NCBI GenBank assembly: GCA_964019155.1
Contig: OZ025239.1
Coordinates: forward strand, 695,874-759,873
DNA length: 64,000 nt
From: Osedax fenrisi
Lineage: Eukaryota > Annelida > Polychaeta > Sabellida > Siboglinidae
Reading direction: 5' to 3'
Part shown: positions 26,792-40,474 of the stretch, one piece after another
Layout: each line of letters starts with the position of its first letter
Position numbering within the stretch: position 1 is the stretch's first letter
Notes under the pieces: model-generated
The model's database searches: none
What the model was told of the DNA's origin: nothing
The model's input: the letters and a program-made list of their open reading frames with translations, nothing else
Position numbers and translations under genes: made by a program

Positions 26792-26979
26792 TATTCCGAA
26801 GGAATACTTTGTAAAATCCATAGAGCTAGAGAAAAATTTCTCTCTAGATCTATGGAAAAATCATATAGGTATTCAAGATTGTCCGAAGGCTTCGCACAAT
26901 CGTTGAAGGTATTCAGACATTGTCTCCTTTAGCTTCAAGAAAGATCAAAACCTAGCTCCTATAACCTCGACGTTATAGG
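26792..26979. other. Cluster of four short hairpins
   Basis: Inverted repeats at 26792-26806 (TATTCC-gaa-GGAATA), 26818-26855 (CCATAGA...TCTATGG with inner TAGAGAAA/TTTCTC), 26877-26901 (GATTGT.CGAAG..CTTCG.ACAATC) and 26958-26979 (CCTATAAC-ctcgac-GTTATAGG). They lie just upstream of the dead CR1 and are not in its coding homology. Confidence 0.6.
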
Positions 26980-26999
26980 ATCAGGTATATTAAACTTAA

Positions 27000-27870
27000 A
27001 CGCTCTCAGACTTTCCGAAAATACTGGAGAAAGAACATAAGTATTACTAGACTCTATGATATTTTCATACTTAAGCAAAAATCATATCGATCTCTTATTA
27101 CGTCTACAAAGAAAATATATTATAACAATGCTATTAGTCTTGATAAAAATGACTACAGGGAAATGTATAAGATAACAGATATTCTGTCAATAGGGGCGCT
27201 GCAACAGGGGGGACGGGATATGTCCCCCCCCCACTTTAAAATATAGGGGGACCTCCGATGTATTGGTCTCCCACCCCACTTTTACCACAACATTTATGTT
27301 TATTGGTGTGTCTACATACAAAATCGTTCCAGCACCCCTAGATGTTAAACCGCACCAAAACTAAATCATTCTCATATGATCAACTATCTATTCTTGTCAC
27401 TAAATTTGATGAATTATTCTACTCCAAACTTATGAATATTGTCTCTACATTATGTGTCTCCCCTGTTACCCAACCTGACATTCCCGCCAACAGATTCAAT
27501 ATATTTATCCCTCACCTACATATATTTTAAAGCTAATTACTTCAACTAAATGCACCAGTTCCCTTGATCCTATTCCCATTCAACTTCTTCTTTTGCTCGC
27601 TTCTAAACTCAATAATCACATCACTCGCATCATTATAATTATAAATCAGTATACCGAATCTCTATAATCAGGTATAGTCCCGGATTCTATGAATATGACC
27701 CATCCTCAAAAAACAAAACTTAGATGTATCATCACTTAATAATTATAATTATTATTATAAGATAATTATCGATTGATTTCTAACCTTACAATTATATCCA
27801 AGACACTTGAACGTGTTGTTGCCTCTCAGCTCACGTCATATATATAGGAGGCCTCCACCAATACATACAA
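27000..27870 (+). pseudogene. Decayed CR1-type ORF2 fragment
   Basis: Broken reading frames resemble the intact element's ORF2 in order. At 27000-27190 LRLFRKYWRKN and TSTKKIYYNNAISL match the linker between endonuclease and reverse transcriptase. From 27342 SFSYDQLSILVTKFDELF matches the following segment. About 27765-27850 encodes NYRLISNLTIISKTLERVV, reverse-transcriptase motif 1. Frameshifts and stops are frequent; the domain beyond about 27870 is lost. It is interrupted by a 150-bp TIR element. Confidence 0.8.
27191..27340. mobile_element. 150-bp TIR element (MITE) inserted in the dead CR1
   Basis: Starts TAGGGGCGCTGCAAC and ends GTTCCAGCACCCCTA. The ends form inverted repeats of consensus TAGGGGYGCTGSAAC, with TA at both outer edges that could be a duplicated TA target. 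The interior is GC-rich and not coding. CR1 homology resumes directly after it, so it is a clean insertion. Confidence 0.7.
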
Positions 27871-28109
27871 CTTGTTTAATGTACACTATACACTAGTAGA
27901 GACTATTTTGGTAACTTTTTGAGTTCCCTTCATAGAAAAGGTTCAGTTATTTCGGAATAACTCCTCTTATTCATTCCAGATAAAAAATAATAAACTGACA
28001 AAAATTCAGAAAGCAAACAAATATTTTAAAAAGATAGAAATAAAATTACAGATATATGAAAGGACAATTGTTGTACAAGTAAAAATTGCTTTTTAGCATA
28101 TGTTGGGAG

Positions 28110-28141
28110 AAATATTGGGAGACTATAGTCTCCCAATATTT
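28110..28141. other. Perfect 32-bp palindrome
   Basis: Arms aaatattgggagacta / tagtctcccaatattt with no spacer. A second palindrome, acgactatagtcgt, follows at 28178-28191 and shares the ACTATAGT centre. Confidence 0.85.
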
Positions 28142-28514
28142 ATTTGTTGTTAAAATTCTCAAGAAAAGTCATTTTTGACGACTATAGTCGTACAATTTTT
28201 GTTAGAAAAATAAATATTATTTTTATTATACCTAGCAGATATCATCATAGGCACACAACAAAGTTTGATCCTTAATTAAATAGTTAAAAAATTAAAATAA
28301 TTAAAATAATATGATACACGTATTTGCCAAATATTGTATTTTGATGACAACGTGCAATGCACGTCGTGCACTTGCACATAACATACATAAGTAAAATAGA
28401 AATTTACATTGCATCATAAATGCAAATATTACTTCATTAAAATGATTTTTGCTTTATCAATATTAAATATTTTGTGATGAAACTTCCCACATATGTTTAA
28501 TATAACATTTATGA

Positions 28515-28975
28515 CCTACTGTGAGCGAGCTAGAAAAAATTACAAAGACTGTCTACTCTTCTGTGAGTGAGCTAGAAAAACTTACAACAACTGTCTACCC
28601 TTCTGTGAATGAGCTAGCAAAACTTACAACAACTGTCTACCCTTCTGTGAGTGAGCTAGCAAAACTTACAAAGACTGTCTACCCTTCTGTGAGTGAGCTA
28701 GTAAAACTTACGAAGACTGTCTACCCTTTTGTGAGTGAGCTAGCAAAACTTACAAAGACTGTCTACCCTTCTGTGAGTGAGCTAGCAAAACTTACAAAGA
28801 CTGTCTACCCTTCTGTGAGTGAGCTAACAAAACTTACAAAGACTGTCTACCCTTCTGTGAGTGAGCTAGCAAAACTTACAAAGACTGTCTACCCTTCTGT
28901 GAGCGAGCTAGCAAAAAGACTTTCTACCCTTCTGTGAGCATGTTAGCAAAACTTACAAAGACTGTCTACCCTTCT
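28515..28975. repeat. 42-bp minisatellite, about 11 units
   Basis: Unit contains tgagtgagctagcaaaactt and acaaagactgtctacccttc. A 138-codon plus-strand frame spans it (repeat SELAKLTKTVYPSV), but there is no codon structure outside the array and no neighbouring exon, so I treat it as non-coding. Confidence 0.88.
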
Positions 28976-28989
28976 GTACACTGTAGTGT

Positions 28990-31900
28990 ACATTGCTCAA
29001 AATAAAAACGCTTTTATAATTACTTATTCATATAAAATATAACTTATTAAGAACCAAATGTCAACCAGACATTAAAATACATATATAAAATATGTAATAA
29101 ATAGTTATAATAAAGGCAACAACATTTTACATTTTCTTAATTATCAATATAATTATGATTATAATTGTTGTTCAAGATGCAACTTGAATAAGATAATTGT
29201 GATTTTGTAAAAGATTATTCAATAAAATATTAATTTTAGGATAGTAACTTATTTATTAAATTCAGAATATTAAATAAAATATAAAATTTATATATATTAA
29301 AATAATAATTTATATTAGTACTAATGTAAAAAATATATTAAAATAAAAAGTAAAATATTATAATAATTAATACAAATTTAAATAAATATATTATTTATGT
29401 ATTTTTTTTACAGTGAATTACAAATTAATAGTATTACAATCATAAAATATAAATGTTGTAATTAAACTACACATTACATTTTGTACAATATATTACAATC
29501 AATCGCAACTATATAAACCTATTCTGATGTATTTGGTACTATTACTACTACTACTACTACTACTACTATTAATACCCCTACCACTATCACTAATAAATAA
29601 ACTCGTAAAATAATAAAACATAAATAAATGAATTCTCCTGTAAACAATAGACACTATAGTAATCTTACATTATTCATATTAATAAAGTTCATTGAAACGG
29701 GAACTTTATCTTCAATTATTTAAACAACATTCGTTGACCATGTCGTAACAATAAAATATTGAATATGTGTATGTGATTTTAATAGTTTCTTTTTAACATA
29801 CAAAAACTCATGATTATCTTAGTTAATCACATTTATTAATAACACCCCAGTAAGACCACGTATGTAGGGTAGTTAACAATAATTATAAGCACATTTTAAA
29901 TTTGTATATAAACTCACAATATATATATATTTGCTAAAGAATTTAAATATATTGAGTGGTATATTAAACCATAAACTATGTTCAAACTAACTATGTCCTT
30001 GGTGATTTTTTCAATTAAAAAATAAAAATGATATTATGATCATTATCCAATACATATATAGGTTTCTGATATCTGGTGATGTTGCAGATAAAGTGAAAAA
30101 TGTGGTTTGGAGTATTAGTGGGATAGTACAGAGTGCTTCGTCTAGAATGCACTTAATACTTTATAATGGGTTATTGAGTATTAGTTGTATATATGTTATT
30201 AAGTCTAACATTACACATAATAATGGGTTATATCATGGCCCCCTTTAGATTTCTTGAAGCTATATAAGATATTTTTAGAATTCAAAACACAATAATAAAT
30301 ATCCCATCAACAAAATAAATTCAATATTATTATTATTTCATTGTTATAATTAAACACATATATATTTACTATTATTTCCTCTCTATATACTTTACATCAT
30401 ATTTTTATGCGATTATTAAATATGACACTTTTTTAACTTTTCACTGAATGTTCTCGTGAAAATTCCCTCCAGACCTTCAATGTGTAGTTTCTTTAATTGT
30501 AATATAAATGAATCAATACATACAATAACAATACCTAATAACACATTACTAAATAATTATTATAAACATTTATTATTAAATATTAACTTATAAAATAAAT
30601 ATAAATTATATTAATTTTTTTATCATTTTTACACTTATTTAAATTAGTTTTATTTATACCCTTATATATATATACATGAGGAAAAAAGAATCTAGTGAAT
30701 GAAAAATTAATTAAAAATCTAGGTTGTAATCTGACCATCAATTATGCAAGCGAGTCAGCCATTAATAATTTATATTGTATTATTTAAGGCTTAAAATCAA
30801 TAATATCCATTACAATTAGTAATAATTACATATTTTTACTAATAATTTAATTATTGAGTTATTATTCTTTAAAATTAGTACTATATATAATTTTGTTTAT
30901 TCATAATCTGATTTTTATGTATATTATTATACAACTCGATAATATTAGGTTTATAAAATGTATCTATTCTAAAAAATATAATTATCAACTATGCAAATAT
31001 TAAAATTTAATATTATATAATTTACCTTTTTTATTAATACAAATTGTTGGCTAAACAAAAAAAACCATTTATAAGTTAATTTAAATATCAAAGATTTTGC
31101 GTAGGAAAACGACACTAGTTCAATTCGACGGATAGACTAACTAAAATCTATTTACATGTATATTCGAAAAATAATACCTTAATATAATCTTACATTAAGA
31201 TAAGTATAAAAATTCGATATATATCGAAGTGTTCCGCAAAAATATTATTTGGAGATATGAAAAGTGAATTCATAAAAATGTTACAGATTCAGTCATTGTT
31301 ATTTACATGTAAACTTTCAATACTGTGAAAATATATATTTTTAAATATAATTCATATATCTATTATGATATTAAAATTATATTAGTCTGATTAGATTAAT
31401 TACATTATAAATTATTAATAGTGAACTATCTTTGCTTCGCAAAATCTTTGGTAGAATTAACAATATATTGAACTATTATCTTAGGAATAGATTTATATTT
31501 GTATTATGTAAATTTAATTTGTAGATTATTTTAACAACATTAATTAAGCTGATTAAGATAATCAACAATAACAATAATATATATATATATATGTACTTTA
31601 AGAAATATAAAAATAAGTCATAATTTTATTAAAATTTAAACATTAGTAATAATTAAATTGAACTTTGAATATTATGATTTAATATTTTCAAGTTCAAAAT
31701 TTCTTTATGCCACCAGGTACAAACGGTTTAGAATTTGGATTCAATTTCGATTTAGAAACATCTATAGGATATATTTATTATCAAATTAATATTAAATATA
31801 GTAAATTATATCGTAGATATTAAATTTATAAAATAACTAATACAGTAATATACTATATACAGAATAAGTTAAGAACACACGGAAATATAGTCAATAAATA

Positions 31901-32677
31901 AAATGAATATAACAAATTTAAATATAACTTATAAATATTAAATTTTCATTTAATTAAAGATAAAATAAATATTATATTTAGTATAGTATGTTTTTTTTAA
32001 AAATATAAATCTTATTTCATATTAGATATTTATTATATAAATGTGTTAATATTTAATTAAATACAGCCTACAATACAACCTACAATAGATAATAGTGAAC
32101 CTATAAGTTATAACTAATATAATTAAATGGCACATGGGTAATATTCAGGGTTGGTCGGTTTTTTTGGTTTTTTTAACATTATAAAAGCGTTCAATCAAAA
32201 ATAAGGAATCGATTAGGCAATGATAAGGCTGTAAAACTTGTTTTTTTATTTCGAGAATTAAATTGATTATATTTCTATTAGAAATCATCTAATTATTATT
32301 ATTATAATTATTTTTTAAATTATTATATTGTTACAATTTGTAACTTGTTATTTTATTGTGAGAATTATATTGATTATATTTCTATTAGAAATCATCTAAT
32401 TATTATTATTATAATTATTTTTTAAATTATTATATTGTTACAATTTGTAACTTGTAATTTTATTGTGAGAATTATATTGATTATATTTCTAATTACTGTA
32501 TTGTTATTTTTTTTAATTATTATTTTGTTACAATTTGTAACTATTTTTTTTATTATATTTTACTTTATTTTTATAATAAATATATTTTAATAAAATAATT
32601 TTAACATTTAATATTTGTATTTAAAATTTAAAAAGCATTTAAAATTTTTAATATTAATAATATATTATTGAAAATTT

Positions 32678-32721
<44 letters not shown>

Positions 32722-34749
32722 TATATATAAATAATATTCATTAGTGTTGTATATTTTATGTATACTTACTCTATATATGTATGTTTTGCACAGACATTTA
32801 ATAATCGATCTAGGTATATATAATATTTTCTAATTAATAATCATAACATTTAATTATAAAAAAACCAAAAAAACCCTAAAAACCGTTTTTTTTTGGTTTT
32901 TTAAAAAAAACCGCCAACCCTGGTAATATTACTTAGGCCTATCATATTAAACTTTTGTAGTAGTATATAATTCAATATTTTTATATACAAAATATATAGA
33001 TAATAATGAAATAATTTAATAATTCAACAATAGAATTAATTTCTCATATAAATCACATGAGCTGTATTTTAACACCAATATTTGTGAATTCAATTTTATG
33101 AATGCAAGTTATAAATCAGAGTAAAACTATTTAATTAAAAATTACAATAAATGATTTTAAATGTAACTACTTCTAAATAAATGTATAATGAATAACTGTG
33201 ATGATATAAAGGTGGTATTAAGCGTTAAGCTACACATTAAGCTAGGTTGCAGGTCACTTGTCACTCGTCCGAGTGTATGAGGGTACCAAAGTTTCGCAAA
33301 TGTTTTGTGGAGAAACTTATTTAAACATGATTATTTCAAAATAAATTCTACATCTATTAAATTTCAACATATATATATACTTTATATTAGATTGAATCAC
33401 TTTTTTTACAATTATTTTTTTAAATACGAAAACAAATATATAACTGTCTTAAATAATAAAACTATTATTATATGATGTATTATGTAGAGTCCAACAATAT
33501 TTAAATTTATATATATTTATTATTGTATTTTTAAATATTAATATAACTAATACATTATTTATAAACTATAAACATTTATAGTGATAATATTAACATTTCT
33601 AATAAATAATAAAGACAAATATGACATATTTTATTGCAAACAATGAATTTGCATGAAACTCATTGATGGAAACATTGCTGACAATATGCAAGTATAAAAG
33701 CTACTTTAGAATATAATATTTTAAATTTAATTATATCAACAATTTAATTTATCTATTTAATACACTTTTTATGATTAATATAATTATTTTATAAATATCA
33801 AAAAACAGAAATATTCACTTGATTGTATTTTTAAATTTAAAGATTATGCATTATTTTAAATAAATAATAAAAATTTGTATATTAAATAATTATTACATTA
33901 TAGATTACATATTGTTTAATATAAATAGAAATCTTTTAACGAATTATAATAAGTTATATAAAATACTAAAGTATGACAATTATATGAACACTATCTACAC
34001 ATTCTATAAAGAAAACACCAAGAATATGATATCTATTAGTAAGGATTAGTTTTAATAGGGTATGTCCTGTGTGCTTTTTTAAATAATTTTTTTTACGAAT
34101 TCAGTTGAAATTATATAAAATAAATATTGTGTGAAATTTTAAATAAATATCTAAAATCTATTTTATAAAACAATATTTTATGAATTTTAAAAATAAAAAT
34201 TATAAAATATTTAAAAAAATATTGAATAATTTATAATTTACCTAGTATATATAGATTATAAAACATCCTATTTATTATTTTATTGAGATATATATTCTAA
34301 TAATTTTGTTGATATAGAAAGAAGATATATTAATCTCAAATTCAGATTTCTATAGAATATATGTTGATATTTAGGTTGACAATTGAAAAAATTAATTTTC
34401 TAATTATATAGAAAAAAAAAATTCAATTCAAGTATTTAATTCTTTCTGTATGTGTATAGTTTATAACTATATACAAGGCAATTTTGGCAATATTCAAATC
34501 ATTTATAAAACATCCCAAAATATAAATGCACACAATTGATCAATGACCAACGTACCCTTTAATGAAATGCAACAACAATAAATTAATTTTACCTCAATTT
34601 AACTGTTTGTGAAAATTAATATAAATATTTTATATTGGAAATAAAAATCAATTATTTAATAAAATGATAGATAAAAACTTATTACATTTTTAGTATTTTA
34701 TATTATTACTAGTTTATAGTATGTATATTATTAAAATTTTAAATAATTA
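28990..34749. other. Gene-free AT-rich region
   Basis: No exon recognised on either strand. It contains the hAT-like element listed separately, a (TAC)n run near 29545, and short AT repeats. Confidence 0.55.
32146..32922. mobile_element. hAT-type non-autonomous element with 8-bp target duplication
   Basis: Starts CAGGGTTGGTCGGTTTTTTT and ends AAAACCGCCAACCCTG. It is flanked on both sides by GTAATATT (32138-32145 and 32923-32930), a perfect 8-bp duplication as hAT transposases make. The interior carries about three copies of a 107-bp block starting gagaattatattgatta at 32253, 32360 and 32466. No transposase frame. Confidence 0.85.
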
Positions 34750-37700
34750 TTAATAATAAAAACCAAATTTAGTGATTGTATTCTCCTTCTTGACATTTTC
34801 TTTAACATCTGTAACAATATCTTTTTCAATACCTATTTTATCCATTTTTGTATCAACGATAACTATTTCTTTATGTTGTATTTTCATTACATCGCCTACA
34901 ATATAAATAACATCACTAACGAGTTTATTATTCAAAGTATTAAAATAGACAATAGTTCAATTAAAATATTTAATATATAAATTATTAATATTTAAATAAA
35001 TAAAATTAAAAGTAAATTATGAAAAATTAAAAGTGTTGATTAAGGTTCAATATAAATATTTAATAATTCTTATTTCTATTCAATATTTAATGATAAGTTG
35101 TTATAGTATACTTTAGTTATATCTTATATATATATATATGCATTTAATTTAGAATATTATGAATGCATAATTTATTAAATATTATTTATGAATACCTGCA
35201 GTGATTTGTTCATTATTCCCTGAGATATGTACTTCTACATTTTCTTTAATATTTGATGTTTCTTTGTTTGCATTACCTATATCTTTAACATCATTATTTT
35301 CACTGGCATTATGACTCTCTTTTGAAGATTCATTAATATTATCCTTCATAGGACCAGCACCATTCTTTTCACTGGCTTTATTACTCTCTTTAGAAGATTC
35401 ATTAATATTCTCCTTTATAGGACCAGCATCATTCTTTTCACTGGCATTATGACTCTCTTTTGAAGATTCATTAATATTATCTTTCATAGGACCAGCACCA
35501 TTCTTTTCACTGGGTTTATTACTCTCTTTAGAAGATTCATTAATATTCTCCTTTATAGGACCAGCATCATTCTTTTCACTGGCTTTATGACCCTCTTTTG
35601 AAGATTCATTAATATTCTTCTTCATAGGACCAGCATCATTCTTTTCACTGGCATTATGACTCTCTTTAGAAGATTCATTAATATTCTCCTTCATAGGACT
35701 AGAATCATTCTTTTCACTGGCTTTATAACCCTCTTTAGAAGATCCATTAATATTCTTCTTCATAGGACCGGTATCATTCTTTTCACTGGCTTTATAACCC
35801 TCTTTAGAAGATCCATTAATATTCTTCTTCATAGGACCGGTATCATTCTTTTCACTGGCTTTATTACTCTCTTTTGAAGATTCATTAATATTCTCCTTTA
35901 TAGGACCGGTATCATTCTTTTCACTGGCATTATGACTCTCTTTAGAAGATTCATTAATATTCTCCTTCATAGGACTAGAATCATTCTTTTCACTGGCTTT
36001 ATAACCCTCTTTAGAAGATCCATTAATATTCTTCTTCATAGGACCGGTATCATTCTTTTCACTGGCTTTATTACTCTCTTTTGAAGATTCATTAATATTA
36101 TCCTTCATAGTACCAGCATCATCATTATTATCACAAGTATCTTTATTAACATTAGTCATTTTCTCACAATTCATTGTGTAAGTATTTATTTTCATATTCT
36201 CAACTTCTTCTGTAGTATCTTTGAATGTATATAATTGATATTAAATAATATAATTAAATGAATATATAAAAGATAATAAAATAAATTTTACAGAAAATAA
36301 GTAATATATTTATATATTAGATATTATGAACTCTCGATTATATTTATTCATTATTTCTAAATTATTGTATACAAATATTTCATATATAATATAAATAACT
36401 AGATTCAATATTAGGAAGATGAAAATATATACTTATATAATTATATATAAATATAATATTTCTTTTTAGAATATTTTCTTCAAATGTTATATTAAATATT
36501 TTTTAATATTTTATAAATTTAAAAGTATATTGTCAACATACTACTAATTTATTCTATTATAATTATTCTCATATTCTTCTATTGTTATTCCATATGAGAA
36601 CATTTAATTATATAGATAATGGATAATAAAAAGTTAGTACAAATTATTATAAATAAATGTAATTGAAACATAAATAATGTTAATTTATATACATAGTATT
36701 TCTACGCTTAAACCCACTAGATGTTTTGCATAGAACTCATTAATAGTATATTTTAATTTATTATTAATATTCTTTGCTATATTTATATTATAAAATATAT
36801 TTATTAGTTTACAAATTGTATAAATAAGAACAATTATTTCATTAAATAAATTTTCATTTCTATGTTATAAATTGCTAATCAAAGCATAAAGGTATTATTA
36901 TTAATTTGTTGGTACATTATTTGTGAAAATCTAGTTATGAAAGGAGAGTTACACTACCATATATAGAGCTACATAAATAGAGCTATAGCTACAGCTACCA
37001 TACACCATCACATACATTCAAATGTTTACATTACAGATAAAGTACAACATTAAAATTGTATTTTGGTGGAGTCATCATGAATATATCGAATTACTCTCAT
37101 CCAGGAACTTAGATGAAGTTTTCACTTATAACCAAATGACTCTAATGTCCATTCCAAAATCATAAGATTTGTTGAAAAGAACTATTATAGCAAAGAATAA
37201 ACTATTAAAATTAAAGAGAATGCTATATTTATCTATGTAAAGAGAAGTTCTAGTAAAGAAGTATATGTTAATACATATCTATTCACATCGAATTGTATCC
37301 CACAACAATGAACCCTCAATTTGAATTCTTTCCATTTATATCACATTTTCATCAGGTAATAATTTTATTTTGCTAATATATATTTTATACACATATTAGG
37401 CTTTAATATGTGGCTTACTGTTAGGCTTACCTGTTTCAAGTTCTATTTTTGTCTTTAATATAGTTTCCTTATTCTCCTTAACTTGAGCGTTCTCAGTAGA
37501 GTTATGTTTGTCAGCATCTTTCTGAACTTCATTATTTACAATGGGTTTCAAAATATTTGTAATTGACTTTTTATCAATTTCATTAGATTTCTTGAGATCT
37601 ATATTATCAATGGGTTTAGTTAAAGAATTATTATTTTTAATATTTGACATTTGTTCATCTTTATTAATATATTTTGTAAATATTTTATGAATTACTTGAA

Positions 37701-39096
37701 ATAAATATATTTAAACTTTGTATCAAGGTTTTAAAATTTAGCATTAGTATGTATCAATGTCTATATTACTGTAATGTAGGAAACACTTGCAACCTTTATT
37801 ATCAACGGGTTTAGTTGCAATTGAAGAATTATTGTTATCAATTGATATTTTTTCATTTTTATTAATATTTTCTGTAAATATTTTATGAATTACTTGAAAT
37901 AAATATATTAAAAAAATATATCTTCATATATTAATTAAAACAATATAATAAGGTTAAATATCAATGTAATAAGAAATATATCTAAATTATGTACATAAAT
38001 ATAAAAATTACATTAGAGAAATATTTATAAACAATATTTGCATCATTTGAAAACATTTATTGATATAAATAATGGCTGTATCACCGTGAGTATTTTTAGT
38101 TATTATTTAATTTTCCCGAATATTGATTAACATTCATATTATGTAATATTAATAATATGAATTGTTATATAATAATATGGATTATATTAATTATAAAATA
38201 ATATAGTAGAATTCTAATTTATTATTTATGAATATTATTTAAGAAAATTAATATAATTTATTAGTTATTTTATCTAAACTTTTATTCTCTTTCAAAAATT
38301 TATATAAATCTCAATAAAATATATTATTTATCATATACTATTTATCACGTTGCAAGAAAAATAGTATTTTTTCGTAAAATTTATCTACTTTTATTATTAC
38401 ATTCTTTTAATAATTCTAAAACAATTTTATTAAAAACATATAGCTAATTATATAGTTGAATATTTAATAAGTGTAATAAGTGTAAAAAAAAGACCAAATT
38501 TTTGATCAAAAATTGTTTGACTATCACTAAATTGCTCCTTTATACAATAAATAAGTTAACATTTATTTTAGGTCAATTAATTAAATTATTGAATGAGAAG
38601 TGGTCTTTGCATTATGGTATTCTACCCTATTCTTATACATTAGACAGCCTATACCGGTAAATAGCCTTAAGCTTATCAAATTTTAATATATATATATATA
38701 TTATTGAAACACCTGTATCCACTAGATGTTTTCCATGTAACTCCTTAATAGACTAATGTAATATATTATTAATATTCTTTGCTATATTTAATTTATACAA
38801 TATAATTGTTAGTTAACGAATGTTATAAGTGATGATAAAGACCAAGTTGTATTATTACTTTAATAGCTAGTTATGTACATATGTACTTATGTAGTTAGTA
38901 TTTAAAGTCCTCCAGAAAAAGGCTACACATATAGCAACACATTTAAAATAGTTATATACAAATTATAAAATTGAAATAATTTTAATTGCCATTTTTAGCA
39001 TCCGTTAATAGTACATGTCAAATATAGATATTTATTAATTCTTATTTCTACTAGTTTTAATATATTTAGAATCTACATTTTTAATAAATCTAATCA

Positions 39097-39146
<50 letters not shown>

Positions 39147-39331
39147 TTAATGTAAATATTAGTATTACATACCTGTAGATGGTACAATTGCTATATTATT
39201 CTGTAATCTAGATTCCTGATTATTAATCCAAGTTTTCTCAGTAGAATTTGGAATAAATTTCTTGTCATGTATTTTAGCGGAATCTAATTTACGATTATCA
39301 TAATTTACAATGTGTAGATGAATAGCTTGCA

Positions 39332-39367
<36 letters not shown>

Positions 39368-40429
39368 TTAATGTAAAGATTAGTATTACATACCTGTAGA
39401 TGGTTCAATTGCTATATTATTCTGTAATCTAGATTCCTGATTATTAATCCAAGTTTTCTCAGTAGAATTTGGAATAAATTTCTTGTCATGTATTTTAGCG
39501 GAATCTAATTTACGATTATCATCATTTACAATGTGTAGATGAATAGCATGCACTGATTTCTCATCAATAACATGTTTCACTTTTTTATCAGTAGATTGAA
39601 ATTTAGAAGAATTTTTTGAAGATTTATTTTTCTTATCCCAGGAATCATCTGTATTAGTATTATTTAATATTAATTGATATTTAAAAATAATATCTCATTT
39701 AAGTGGAAGACAACACTAGAAGAGTAATATCTTATTATGGATACATTTAGAACATATAACAATTGTTTATTTAAATGTAGCAATTATTACAATAAGCAAA
39801 TCTTCTAATACATTTTTATTATTATTTATGAAGACTAGTTTGGATGATATTTTAATTAATTACATTTTTATATATGTAAAATTATATATTTGAAATTGTG
39901 TAATATAAAATTGTAAAACATAATTTGTTTTCATTGCTTCGTTACTATGTTACTATATAAACAATATATAAACAAACCAAACCAAAAACAATTATTGATA
40001 CAAATAAAATAAAATGTATATTTAAATTTAATACATTAATTTAAAAATTATAAACTGAAATATATACATATTCATATAAAATGTTGTATATATTGTTGTG
40101 AATGACAAATTTCATTATTTAAAAATTAAATAAATATTATATATCAGTGAATGCTCACGAATACTGGTCGCCACTCAAAATTAATAAATGTATAATAAAT
40201 GTAGATTGTTGTTTATAAAATTTAATTTCGGCACCTCAAATTTCTGTCTCGCGATTTCAATTGAATTATTCATACAACATAATACAGTCATGTTAGTCAT
40301 ATGATGAATCACTCGTATATAGTGGACGTATGGAGGCTTTTATGGCTTGCATTTACAGTTTGCATATTTTTCAAAGAGTAATACATATTTTTAAATAAAC
40401 TTCTAATCATATTCTAATTGTTATAATTA

Positions 40430-40474
<45 letters not shown>

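Larger units (their letters stand above)
23223..26990. other. AT-rich flank 5' of VPS72 with TIR elements
   Basis: Apart from family A and B elements and the hairpin cluster I see no gene. The VPS72 promoter and 5' UTR should lie just above 23222. A fragment resembling the TIR-family core sits at about 25378-25432. Confidence 0.5.

Noticed and set aside
30036..30248. 70-codon plus-strand frame
   Set aside because: AT-rich, no recognisable domain or exon borders; expected by chance in 64 kb.
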